Shown piece by piece: positions 1 to 7,619 of a stretch of 64,000 bases of DNA; position 1 is the stretch's first letter; every line of letters starts with the position of its first letter. Made by a program: the position numbers and the translations under genes. Below the pieces are notes generated by a model that had not been told where the DNA came from, did not search any database, and was given only the letters and a program-made list of their open reading frames with translations. The DNA is from Loktanella sp. DSM 29012 (GTDB lineage: Bacteria > Pseudomonadota > Alphaproteobacteria > Rhodobacterales > Rhodobacteraceae). The stretch covers positions 1 through 64,000 of the forward strand of contig NZ_FOEJ01000005.1 of the NCBI RefSeq assembly GCF_900110705.1. The letters are read 5' to 3'.

Positions 1-126
1 GCCTGACACCGCGCGAATATGCTAACCGGTCAAACGAAGACCAAAACCTGAACAGAGCTAACTCATAAATGAGGACTCTCTGGGGAGCAGGTCAGAACCG
101 ACATCGAAGTTGGAGACGAGGTTGTC

Positions 127-777
127 GTGAAAATGAACAATCGCCCGCTTAAATGGGCGCGAGTTGATGACATCAACTACCTAAACTGGGATTGCCAAAA
201 CACTATCGAATGCCTCGCGAGCGAAGCCAAGTTTACTGCAGAAGGAATAGCTCTTCCACCTGGAGAATCCCTGAGCATTAAGGGTTTAGCGCGGCCATAC
301 GAACTAGCCGTCCAGCTATTCAATATGGGATGGCTACCCCGCAGAGCCGCCAGTAAGATGTACCGAAAAGCCTATTCTGCTGTAAACCAAACACAAACTG
401 CCCTCATCTTGATGCGAAAAAATGGCATTGATGTTCAGATAATTAATGGTTTGCCTTCTGAAGAGGTGAAGCCGAATTCCGTGTTATCGATCAGCCGAAC
501 GGACGGTCCGTTTATTGGACAACCATTTCATGGGAGCCGCCATAACATCTTAAAGCGCACTGCTTCATTTGCAGAAGCTTTCTTACGCGACGCCACGGGT
601 CTAGAAGAGATGATAACTCCCTTGAAGACAACAAAAGTCCTGCCATCGCCGCCCCCTCGAACCCGCTCAGGAGCAGACGATCTCTATTCTGCCCTTGGTG
701 GTTCAGGGGAGCCAATCTACTTGTCGGATGGTGTATGGCTAACATCGGGTGGAGGCGCACACGACTGGGGAAGGTAG
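127..777 (+). CDS. hypothetical protein with C-terminal YLSDGV motif
   Basis: A 216-residue protein of unrecognised family. It starts with GTG, preceded by purine-rich GGAG/GAGG at 112-121; an in-frame ATG at 133 is an alternative start. No signal peptide or membrane segment is evident. The middle is moderately basic, residues ~170-185 are proline/arginine rich, and the protein ends in GEPIYLSDGVWLTSGGG plus six residues. The next gene has a very similar ending (GEPAYLSDGVYVSSRG), so the two probably belong together. Base composition is clearly more AT-rich than the ParB-like gene that follows, which suggests accessory cargo of the conjugative element. No function is assigned. Confidence 0.6.
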   Translation: MKMNNRPLKWARVDDINYLNWDCQNTIECLASEAKFTAEGIALPPGESLSIKGLARPYELAVQLFNMGWLPRRAASKMYRKAYSAVNQTQTALILMRKNGIDVQIINGLPSEEVKPNSVLSISRTDGPFIGQPFHGSRHNILKRTASFAEAFLRDATGLEEMITPLKTTKVLPSPPPRTRSGADDLYSALGGSGEPIYLSDGVWLTSGGGAHDWGR

Positions 778-830
778 CACTTGGCGCGCACATTCAACAC
801 ATCAGAACATTAACACGACGGAGTCTATCC

Positions 831-1289
831 ATGGCAATCATTACGAAATCAGACAAACTTGAAACGACCGGCGAGTTTAACCAGACAAAGATGGGGTCTG
901 AGCAATATGTCTTGCTTCGCACTATCCACGAAACGAACAGCTACACGTTGATGACGGCCACGGCAAAGGAAGACGACGGCTCTTACATTGCATTTCCTGA
1001 CCTAAACAAATTGGTTGCCGCCGCAGAAAATGTGCTGGGTCGAGGTGAGCGTTGCACCGACAATTGGGGTCGCCCGTATTTCATCTGCAAAGAAATTGAT
1101 CACCCGAGAGAGATCCGGGATCTCGCTAATAGGATCGCTGAGTTACTCGATCTTCCTCCAGTCAATGCACCTTGGGCTGACGAAGAAATGCGAGATATAT
1201 ATGACGAATTTTCAGTTAGCGAAGACGGTGAGCCTGCTTATCTTTCGGATGGCGTTTACGTTAGCTCGCGTGGCCGACTGGAGGACTAG
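831..1289 (+). CDS. hypothetical protein with C-terminal YLSDGV motif
   Basis: A 152-residue acidic protein of unrecognised family. I chose the ATG at 831 because GGAG lies at 820-823 with 7-nt spacing; the longer in-frame reading from 735 would overlap the previous gene. The body (residues ~10-125) resembles a small mixed alpha/beta domain, and an acidic linker leads to the C-terminal GEPAYLSDGVYVSSRG motif shared with the gene at 127-777. The 53-nt gap between the two genes suggests co-transcription. GC is lower than in the flanking conjugative genes. No catalytic motif is visible. Confidence 0.6.
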   Translation: MAIITKSDKLETTGEFNQTKMGSEQYVLLRTIHETNSYTLMTATAKEDDGSYIAFPDLNKLVAAAENVLGRGERCTDNWGRPYFICKEIDHPREIRDLANRIAELLDLPPVNAPWADEEMRDIYDEFSVSEDGEPAYLSDGVYVSSRGRLED

Positions 1290-1367
1290 TACTGACCAAT
1301 CTAGCAGAGATGTCCAGCCGACAGGTTTTTCCCCAATGCGCCTAGAGTAAGAGGGGTGCCGGGTTTT

Positions 1368-1420
1368 CCGTGACGGGTTTGGAGGTCGGGAGAGAGGCTC
1401 CCGGCTGGCCCGTTGCGGAG
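1368..1420 (+). promoter_or_regulatory. structured 5' leader RNA of the ParB-like gene
   Basis: An outer stem GACGGG (1372-1377) pairs with CCCGTT (1409-1414). It encloses an 8-bp hairpin (1385-1392 with 1398-1405) with loop AGAGG (1393-1397). The Shine-Dalgarno GCGGAG (1415-1420) directly abuts the outer stem, 8 nt before the ATG at 1429. The same architecture and loop occur upstream of the DUF932-like gene at 7345-7397, with compensatory changes in the stem. From memory it resembles the radC-type leader RNA reported near mobile-element genes in proteobacteria; that identification was not checked. Confidence 0.6.
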
Positions 1421-1428
1421 ATATCCCG

Positions 1429-2976
1429 ATGACCAAGCAACAGAAGATCACCCTCAGCGCCTCGCGCGACATTCCCTTCAACAAGTTGATGCTCAGCCAG
1501 TCGAACGTGCGCCACGTCAAGGCGGGCGTGTCGATCGAGGAACTGGCCGAGGACATCGCGCGGCGGACGCTGCTCAGCTCCATCACGGTGCGGCCCGTGC
1601 TGGACGACAGCGGCGCCGAGACCGGCATGTACACGATCCCCGCCGGCGGGCGGCGGTTCCGGGCGCTGGAACTGCTTGTGAAACAGAAGCGCATGAACAA
1701 GACCGCGCTGGTCCCCTGCATCGTGCGCACCGACGGGCTCGCCGAGGAGGACAGCCTGGCCGAGAACGTCCAGCGGGCCCCCCTGCACCCGCTTGATCAG
1801 TTCCGCGCTTTCCAGGCGATGCGCGAGAAAGGCCGGACCGAGGAGGAGATCGCCGCGGCCTTCTTCGTCTCGGCCAGCGTGGTCAAGCAGCGGCTGAAGC
1901 TCGCCGCCCTCGCGCCCTCGCTGCTCGACGCCCATGCCGAGGAGGAGATGACCCTCGACCAGCTCATGGCCTTCACGGTCAATCCCGATCACGCGCGGCA
2001 GGAACAGGTCTGGGAGGCGCTGCAGCGGCACTATTCGCGGCAACCCTACGAGATCCGCCGCATGCTGACCGAAGGCGCGGTGCGGGCCTCGGACAAGCGG
2101 GCGCAGTTCGTGGGGCTCGACGACTACGTCGAGGCCGGGGGCGAGATCCTGCGCGACCTGTTTCAGCAGGACGATGGTGGCTGGCTGCAGGATGCAGCCC
2201 TGATCGACGTCATGGTGCGCGAGAAGCTGGCCGAGCAAGCCGAAGTCATCCGCGCCGAGGGCTGGAAATGGGTCGAGGTCGACACCGAGTTCCGCTATGG
2301 CCATACCTTCGGGATGCGCCGGGTCCATGGCGAGGCTGTGCCGATGAGCGACGAGGAGACCGCCAGCTACCAGGCGCTGAAGGCGGAATACGACGCGCTC
2401 GAGGCCGAGCATGCGGAGGCCGACGAACTGCCCGACGATGTCGATACCCGGTTGGGCGAGATCGAGGAGGCGATGGAGGCACTCGAGGCCCGTCCGATCC
2501 GGTACGAGACCGAAGACCTCGCGCTGGCCGGGGCCTTCGTCAGCATCGACAGTTCCGGGCGGCTGCGGGTCGAGCGGGGCTATGTGCGAGCGGAGGATGA
2601 ACCGGTCGAGGAAGTGGAAGATGTGGGCGAGGTCGCATCCGATCCGATGCCGGTCGCGGATATCGACGAGACCGCCACGTCCACCCCTGACGACGAGGAA
2701 GAGGACGACGGCCTCAAACCGCTCTCCGACCGCCTCGTCATGGAACTGACGGCCCATCGCACCCTGGCATCGCGCAATGCGCTGGCCCAGGACCCGCAGG
2801 TCGCCTTCCTCGCGGCGCTGCACGCGATGGTCCTGCGGCTTTTCTACCGCTACGCCGTCGACAGCTGTGTCGAGATCGAACCCCGCAACGCGGCTTTCGG
2901 ATCGCAGGTGCCGGGCCTCGGTGACACGGGTTACGCACCTTGGACTTGCCCGGAAAATGTGGAGAGCACCAACTGA
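1429..2976 (+). CDS. ParB/sulfiredoxin-domain protein of a conjugative element, 3' end replaced by IS
   Basis: The N-terminal ParB-like nuclease domain spans residues ~10-115, with GGRRFRAL and the EDSLAENVQR box. A KorB-like HTH region follows (EEIAAAFFVSASVVKQRL), then a long acidic region (~290-430). Relatives on alphaproteobacterial plasmids and ICEs are, from memory, about 650-700 residues; this one stops at 515. The last 11 residues (WTCPENVESTN) are encoded by the left end of the IS that begins at 2941, so the native C-terminus is missing. It is preceded by a structured leader shared with the DUF932-like pseudogene. It is probably non-functional in its normal role but is translatable as an N-terminal fragment. 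Confidence 0.85.
   Translation: MTKQQKITLSASRDIPFNKLMLSQSNVRHVKAGVSIEELAEDIARRTLLSSITVRPVLDDSGAETGMYTIPAGGRRFRALELLVKQKRMNKTALVPCIVRTDGLAEEDSLAENVQRAPLHPLDQFRAFQAMREKGRTEEEIAAAFFVSASVVKQRLKLAALAPSLLDAHAEEEMTLDQLMAFTVNPDHARQEQVWEALQRHYSRQPYEIRRMLTEGAVRASDKRAQFVGLDDYVEAGGEILRDLFQQDDGGWLQDAALIDVMVREKLAEQAEVIRAEGWKWVEVDTEFRYGHTFGMRRVHGEAVPMSDEETASYQALKAEYDALEAEHAEADELPDDVDTRLGEIEEAMEALEARPIRYETEDLALAGAFVSIDSSGRLRVERGYVRAEDEPVEEVEDVGEVASDPMPVADIDETATSTPDDEEEDDGLKPLSDRLVMELTAHRTLASRNALAQDPQVAFLAALHAMVLRLFYRYAVDSCVEIEPRNAAFGSQVPGLGDTGYAPWTCPENVESTN
2941..2967 (+). repeat. IS left terminal inverted repeat
   Basis: 27 bp matching the complement of 4146-4172 at 22 positions. All five mismatches are the consecutive bases 14-18. 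It also supplies the last codons and stop of the truncated ParB-like gene. Confidence 0.85.
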
Positions 2977-2994
2977 GGAACCAGGAGGTGTTCT

Positions 2995-3279
2995 ATGGGA
3001 AACGCAAACAGACCGACGCCGAAATTTCGGCGTGAAGCGGTGCGGCTGGCGCTGACCAGCGGCCGGACGCGGCGGGAGATCGCGGAGGATCTCGGCATTG
3101 GCCTTTCGACGCTGACGCGGTGGCTGAGCCAAGAGCGCGATGCCAGCGAGCCGAGCGAAGCGCCGGTCGACATGCATGCCGAGTTGAAGCGGCTGCAACG
3201 GGAGAATGCGGTCCTGAAGCAGGAGCGTGATATCTTAAAAAAAGCCGCGGCCTTCTTCGCGAAAGAGACAAGTCGATGA
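2995..3279 (+). CDS. IS3-family transposase OrfA
   Basis: 94 residues. An N-terminal HTH (residues ~10-45, RREIAEDLGIGLSTLTRW) is followed by a leucine-zipper-like heptad (ELKRLQRENAVLKQERDILKK) that in this family mediates OrfA/OrfAB multimerisation. AGGAGG at 2983-2988 fixes the ATG start. The stop overlaps the orfB start (ATGA at 3276-3279). The A-rich run 'cttaaaaaaag' near 3236-3243 is a plausible -1 slippage site for making an OrfAB fusion. Confidence 0.9.
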   Translation: MGNANRPTPKFRREAVRLALTSGRTRREIAEDLGIGLSTLTRWLSQERDASEPSEAPVDMHAELKRLQRENAVLKQERDILKKAAAFFAKETSR

Positions 3280-4143
3280 CCTTCGGCTTCATCGAGGCGG
3301 AGAAGGCCAGCTTCCCGATCAGTCGGATGTGCCGTGCCCTGGGCGTCAGCCAGAGCGGCTTCTTCGCGTGGCAGGACCGTCCGGCCTGTCGCCGCCAGCA
3401 GCAGGACATGGTCTATCTCGCACACATCCGGACCGCCTTCGCTCTGTCGAACGGCACCTATGGCAGCCCGCGCATGCACCGCGACCTCATCGACGAGGGC
3501 CATGAGATCGGGCGGCATCGCACGGCGCGGCTGATGCGCGAGAACCGGTTGATCGCGCGGCAGAAGCGGCGCTTCAAACGCACGACCGACAGTGAACATG
3601 CCTGGCCTGTCGCGGCCCAATCTCGTGGTGCAGGACTTCGCGGCGGACGGCCCGGACCAGAAGTGGGGGGCCGACATCTCCTACATCTGGACGGCGGAGG
3701 GCTGGCTCTACCTCGCCTTCGTGCTCGACCTCTTCTCGCGACGGGTCGTCGGCTGGGCCACGAGTGACCGCCTGAAGCGCGACCTCGCCGTCGAAGCGCT
3801 GCGCCGGGCTCTGGTGGCTCGCAACCCTGCGCCGGGGCTGGTCCATCATTCCGACCGCGGATCGCAATACTGCTCTATCGACTACCAGGCGCTGCTCCGC
3901 CAACGTGGCATCCTGATCTCGATGAGCGGGCGCGGGAACTGCTACGACAACGCGATGGTCGAAACCTTCTTCAAGACCATCAAGTCCGAACTGGTCTGGC
4001 CGGTCGCATGGCAATTCCGCCAGCAGGCCGAAAACGCCGTCGCCAGATACATCGACGGGTTCTATAACCCCGTCAGGCGTCATTCATCGCTCGGCTTCCA
4101 GAGCCCCATCGCGTTCGAGCGAAAGGCCCGGGAAGTGAGCTAA
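3276..4143 (+). pseudogene. IS3-family transposase OrfB, interrupted by a one-base insertion
   Basis: This would be a ~289-residue rve-type integrase. The first part (3276-3614) has the HTH_21-like N-terminal region. The second part (3616-4143) has the catalytic core with D in WGADISYIWT, D in VHHSDRGSQY and E in ETFFKTIKSEL. The two lie in different frames: GCGGCCC at 3612-3618 has one extra G relative to the expected GCG-CCC-AAT, so reading shifts at ~3615. A sequencing error or a real inactivating mutation are both possible. Confidence 0.85.
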
Positions 4144-5915
4144 ACGCTCTCCACCAAAGCCGGGCAAGTCCACAGGGCCTGTTTCAGGTCGGAGGATTGC
4201 AGCAGGACGGCGAGACCGGTGATCGTGCGTTCGCCGACCGGTGCCGAGGTCAGCGAGGTCAGCGCAGACCAGAGATGTTCCTTCACCTCCGGGGTGATCG
4301 CGATACCTTCGTAGGCGAGGATCGCGCCGATCCAACCCGCGGCCCAGCTCCGCTCGGCGGGATCGTCAATGCGGGCGAGCGGCTGGAGAGAGACCGTCGC
4401 CTCCGCGCCTTCGGTGAGCTCGCCGCCCAGATCATGCCAGTCGCCGCCCATGGCGAGGGTGGCGACGCGGAACGATCCCCCGAAATCGAAGGCGAAGACC
4501 TGGGCTTTCGCGTAGCGGCGGAACTGCAGCCCCATGAGCGCGAGCAGCACGGATTTGCCCGCCCCGGTGGGACCGACGACCAGCGTGTGGCCGACATCGC
4601 CCACGTGGAGCGAGAGGCGGAAGGGCGTTGCGCCCTCGGTCTTGCCGTAGAGCAGCGGCGGGCCGTCGAAATGCGCGTCCCGCTCCTCCCCCGCCCAGAC
4701 GGCGGAGAGCGGGATCATATGGGCGAGGTTCAGGGTGGAGAGCGGCGGCTGGCGTACATTGGCGTAAGCCTGCCCCGGCAGCGAGCCGAGCCAGGCATCG
4801 ATGGCATTGACCGTCTCGACCATGGCGGTGAAGTCCCGACCCTGCACCACCTTCTCGACGAGGCGCAGTTTCTCGTCGGCGCGGCGCGGATCGGCGTCCC
4901 AGACGATGAGGGTCGCCGTGACATAGGCCTCGCCCGCGACATCGGTGCCGAGCTCCTGCAAGGCCATGTCGGCATCGGCGGCCTTGTTGGCGGCGTCGGT
5001 ATCGACCAGCGCCGATGGCTCGTTGGTCATCACTTCCTTCAGGATCGCGGCGATGGATTTGCGCTTGGCGAACCATTGGCGACGGATGCGCGCGACCATC
5101 CGCGCGGCCTCCATCTTGTCCATGAGGATCGCGCGGGTCGCCCAGCGATAGGGAAAGGCCAGCCGGTTGAGCTCGTCGAGGATCCCCGGCGTGGTGGCGG
5201 TCGGGAAGCCCGAGAGGGTCAACACGCGCAGATGGGTATTCCCCAGCCGCGGCTCGAGCCCGCCGGTGAGCGGCTGGTCGGCCAGAAGCGCGTCGAGATA
5301 GGCCGGGGTTTCCGGCACGCGGACGCGGTGGGCCTGCGTCGAGATCGTGGAATGCAGGTAGGTCAGCGTTTCGCTGTCATCCAGCCAGCGGCATTCGGGC
5401 ATGATCCCGTCGAAGAGCGCCAGCACCCAGTCGGTGCGGTCAATGAAGCCGCGCAGCACCTCGCCTGCGTCGATGCCGGTCTTGTCGCGGCCTTCGTAGA
5501 GCCAGGTCTCGGCCCGCGCGGCCTCCTCGGCCGGTGGCAGGTAGAGGAAGGTCAGGACATACTCCGACTGGAAATGCGACCCCTGCTCGGCGAAGCCCGC
5601 GCGGCGCTCGGCATCGAGGAGCGCCGACGCCGGATCGGGAAAGCGGCTGTCGGGATAGTCGGCCGCCACCACGCGCTGCGCCTCGACGAAGATCGCCCAG
5701 CCCGAGCCGAGGCGGCGGAAGGCGTTGTTGATGCGGCCCGCCACGGCGACGAGTTCCGCCGCGACCGCGCTGTCGAGATCGGGGCCGCGGAACCGGGCCG
5801 AGCGCTGCAGGCTGCCATCCTTGTTCAGCACAACACCGGGCGCGACCAGCGCCGCCCAAGGCAGGTAATCCGCCAGCCGCGTCCCTTTCCGGCGATATTC
5901 CGCGAGGTTCATCAT
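4140..5915 (-). CDS. trbE: TrbE/VirB4-type conjugation ATPase, C-terminus replaced by IS
   Basis: A VirB4-family ATPase that powers pilus assembly and substrate transfer in an RP4-type type IV secretion system at the inner membrane. The N-terminal CagE/TrbE/VirB domain spans residues ~1-400. Walker A is GPTGAGKS at ~450, followed by FAFDFGGSF. Family members run to ~810-820 residues; here native sequence ends after ~580 (LKQAL) and the last ten residues come from the IS end, so the distal ATPase motifs including Walker B are lost. Start is the first of two tandem ATGs. It lies 10 nt after trbD. Downstream trbJ, L, F, G and I, expected in this order, are absent. Not expected to support conjugation. 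Confidence 0.9.
   Translation of the reverse strand: MMNLAEYRRKGTRLADYLPWAALVAPGVVLNKDGSLQRSARFRGPDLDSAVAAELVAVAGRINNAFRRLGSGWAIFVEAQRVVAADYPDSRFPDPASALLDAERRAGFAEQGSHFQSEYVLTFLYLPPAEEAARAETWLYEGRDKTGIDAGEVLRGFIDRTDWVLALFDGIMPECRWLDDSETLTYLHSTISTQAHRVRVPETPAYLDALLADQPLTGGLEPRLGNTHLRVLTLSGFPTATTPGILDELNRLAFPYRWATRAILMDKMEAARMVARIRRQWFAKRKSIAAILKEVMTNEPSALVDTDAANKAADADMALQELGTDVAGEAYVTATLIVWDADPRRADEKLRLVEKVVQGRDFTAMVETVNAIDAWLGSLPGQAYANVRQPPLSTLNLAHMIPLSAVWAGEERDAHFDGPPLLYGKTEGATPFRLSLHVGDVGHTLVVGPTGAGKSVLLALMGLQFRRYAKAQVFAFDFGGSFRVATLAMGGDWHDLGGELTEGAEATVSLQPLARIDDPAERSWAAGWIGAILAYEGIAITPEVKEHLWSALTSLTSAPVGERTITGLAVLLQSSDLKQALWTCPALVESV
4146..4172 (-). repeat. IS right terminal inverted repeat
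   Basis: Complement begins TGGACTTGCCCGG and ends GGTGGAGAGC, pairing with 2941-2967. Read on the minus strand it supplies the final residues WTCPALVESV and the stop of the truncated trbE. Confidence 0.85.
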
Positions 5916-5925
5916 GGGCGCGCCC

Positions 5926-6207
5926 TCAGACCTCGAGATGACCGGGAAGCCGCAGATGCCGACGCCCGACCTCGACGAAGAGCGGATCGCGCCGCGCGGC
6001 CCAGACCGCCACGGCGTGACCCAGAAGGCCGATGACGATCCCGGCGACCCAGAGCTGCAGCCCGAGCCCGATGGCCCCGGCCAGCGTGCCGTTCAGGATC
6101 GCGAAGGCCCGCGGCGCGCCCGCCAGCAGTATCGGCTCGGTCAGAGCCCGGTGGACCGGGACAGTGAAGCCCGGCACGTCCATCAACTGCTCGAAAGACC
6201 CATCCAT
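5926..6207 (-). CDS. trbD: TrbD-type conjugal transfer membrane protein
   Basis: 93 residues, TrbD/VirB3-like, an inner-membrane component associated with the TrbE/VirB4 ATPase. The central hydrophobic stretch (ILNGTLAGAIGLGLQLW through the AGIVIGLLGHAVAVW segment) makes one or two membrane spans, followed by a basic tail. The ATG overlaps the trbC stop (TGATG) and trbE starts 10 nt downstream, matching the canonical trbB-C-D-E order. Length is normal and no lesion is seen, but its partners are broken. Confidence 0.85.
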   Translation of the reverse strand: MDGSFEQLMDVPGFTVPVHRALTEPILLAGAPRAFAILNGTLAGAIGLGLQLWVAGIVIGLLGHAVAVWAARRDPLFVEVGRRHLRLPGHLEV

Positions 6208-6539
6208 CAGATCAACGCTCCGCCGCCGAAGCTGAAGAAGCTCAGGAAGAAGGAACTCGCCGCGAAGGCGATGGAGATGCCGAAGACGATCTGGATCAGG
6301 CGGCGGAACCCCCCGGAAGTGTCGCCGAAGGCCAGCGTCAGGCCGGTGACGATGATGATGATCAACGCGATGATCTTGGCGACCGGCCCCTCGATCGATT
6401 CGAGGATCGACTGCAGCGGCGCCTCCCAGGGCATGGAGGAGCCTGCCGCCCGGGCGGGGCCGGCCAGCATCAGGGTGACGGTGGCGTAGATGACGGCATT
6501 CGCAGCCAGTGCGCGCAACCGGTGAAGGGATCGGGTCAT
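6207..6539 (-). CDS. trbC: TrbC/VirB2-type pilin precursor
   Basis: 110 residues, the major conjugative pilin subunit of Trb systems. The N-terminal signal region ends LMLAGPARAAG around residue 32, followed by two hydrophobic segments (KIIALIIIIVTGLTLAF and IQIVFGISIAFAASSFF) that are typical of TrbC/VirB2. It starts within the trbB stop codon (ATGA overlap at 6536-6539) and overlaps trbD by one base, so the operon coupling is preserved. The gene appears intact. Confidence 0.88.
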   Translation of the reverse strand: MTRSLHRLRALAANAVIYATVTLMLAGPARAAGSSMPWEAPLQSILESIEGPVAKIIALIIIIVTGLTLAFGDTSGGFRRLIQIVFGISIAFAASSFFLSFFSFGGGALI

Positions 6540-6810
6540 GAAAGGTCTCCTGTGTCGGTTTCCGTCCCGGTCGGCAGCGCCGCCGGGGTGATGCGGTAAT
6601 CGCCGTCCGGTCCGAGCCCCTCGACGCGGGCAAGCTCGGCGAGGTGTCGGCTGGCCCCGCGCCCGGAGAGGACGGCGATGAGATCGATGGTTTCGGCGAT
6701 GAGGGGGCCCGGCACGGTGACCACCGCCTCCTAATGAGCTGCTCCATCCGGCGCAGGGCGCCGAGGGCCGAGCCGGCATGGATCGTGCCGATGCCGCCGG
6801 GATGCCCGGT
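6536..6810 (-). pseudogene. trbB: trbB (conjugal transfer ATPase) 3' remnant, frameshifted
   Basis: Only the C-terminal quarter of TrbB/VirB11 remains. It begins at HPGGIGTIHAGSALGALRRMEQLI, which carries the family His-box region. Near 6735-6740 one base is missing (ATTAGGAGGCG where ATTCAGGAGGCG would be expected), after which the family sequence resumes in another frame (VTVPGPLIAETIDLIAVLSGRG to TDTGDLS) and ends in the ATGA overlap with trbC. The N-terminal two domains, including Walker A and B, are gone. Upstream it is fused to a DUF932-like gene. Confidence 0.85.
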
Positions 6811-7338
6811 GCCGTTGCCCGCGATGCGCTGCACGGCGGAGACCAGTTCGTGGTCGTAGATGCGACCGTAGTCGGGGCCGGTCACCGCGCGCAGTTCCGT
6901 GCGGCCATTCGCGACCTCCATGGTCTTGATCTGCTCGGCCCGGTGGTTGGTCAGCCCGTATTGCAGGTTGATCCCCGCCAACGGCGCGGGCAGTTGGCGC
7001 AGATAGGCGGCGGGCGCGCCCACGAGGCTCGAGAGCTGGCCAAAGCTCCAATGCGTCGGCGCGATCGGCTCATCCGTGCCCGGCAGGACGAGGCCCAGCT
7101 TCTCCGGGTTGTCGCGATGCGCCTCGACCCGGATTGCCGCGCTCTCCACCGTGCGCGTCCGGCTCCGCTCCGCCCGGCCCTTGACGGACGCAAAGAGGTC
7201 GTCGAGCGACAGATACCGCTCGTCATCCGGCCGCGAGAACCACTCGGAAGACACGCGGTCGACGTTCTCGCCGCGCTACACATCCACCCTGTAGCCGCTA
7301 CTCATGTCACGCCCGGCATCGATGATTTCGATATTCAT
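6805..7338 (-). pseudogene. DUF932-type plasmid/ICE protein, nonsense-mutated and truncated
   Basis: Reading from ATG at 7338 gives MNIEIIDAGRD, then an in-frame TAG at 7278-7276 (codon 21, where relatives as I recall them have Ser, TCG), then RVSSEWFSRPDDERYLSLDDLF. The family sequence continues to VSAVQRIAGNGTG, where it jumps into TrbB (HPGGIGTIHAG). About half of the usual protein is missing. These proteins normally sit near the ParB-like gene in the maintenance module of alphaproteobacterial conjugative elements. The apparent open frame from 7254 is only the piece after the stop. Confidence 0.8.
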
Positions 7339-7344
7339 TGGGAA

Positions 7345-7397
7345 ACCTCCGCGACGGGCGCCGGAAGCCTCTCCTCCAGCCCTCAACCCGTCACGGC
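7345..7397 (-). promoter_or_regulatory. structured 5' leader RNA of the DUF932-like gene
   Basis: Minus-strand copy of the leader seen at 1368-1420. Outer stem GACGGG/CCCGTC (plus-strand 7387-7392 and 7353-7358) is fully Watson-Crick. It encloses an 8-bp hairpin GCTGGAGG/CTTCCGGC with the same AGAGG loop, then GCGGAGG as Shine-Dalgarno just before the ATG at 7338. Compared with the other copy, several stem positions differ on both sides while pairing is kept. Confidence 0.6.
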
Positions 7398-7619
7398 CCT
7401 ACCTGCCCCCCTCCGGCTCTCGGAAACCCGGTGAACGTCCGCAGGAAGTCCGCCGATTTGATCGCATTCTCTCCTATTTGTTCGCCCCCTTCTGCCGCCG
7501 ATTGCCGCCCTTTTCACGATCAAGGTCCCTGATCACACCAAACACCGCCGCCCGCTCGCATTGATGGACAACGTGGCTGAGGTCAGGATGCGGAGCAGAG
7601 AGACCACCGAGACTGACCG
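7398..7619. other. intergenic region between diverging DUF932 remnant and prtN-like gene
   Basis: Must carry the promoters of both neighbours. The segment 7500-7560 contains a direct-repeat-like stretch around CACGATCAAGGTCCCTGATC. No confident promoter or operator is assigned. Confidence 0.3.

Larger units (their letters stand above)
2941..4172 (+). mobile_element. IS3-family insertion sequence, 1232 bp, probably inactive
   Basis: Terminal inverted repeats begin TGGACTTGCCCGG at both ends (2941 inwards, 4172 inwards), and inside are orfA plus a frameshifted orfB with the DDE catalytic residues. The flanks do not show a target duplication (CCT before 2941, CAG after 4172). The left flank is a truncated ParB-like gene and the right flank a truncated trbE. 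This fits an IS-associated deletion or recombination between two IS copies rather than simple insertion. Confidence 0.9.

Noticed and set aside
1342-3198. 618-residue open frame on the minus strand
   Set aside because: Antisense to the ParB-like gene and IS; it results from high GC codon bias and lacks family features.
4197-6035. 612-residue open frame on the plus strand
   Set aside because: Antisense to trbE, whose protein is clearly a VirB4 family member.
5926-7254. 442-residue single open frame on the minus strand
   Set aside because: Reads through pieces of a DUF932 gene, out-of-frame trbB and trbC, and finally trbD. Family matches show four separate genes or remnants.
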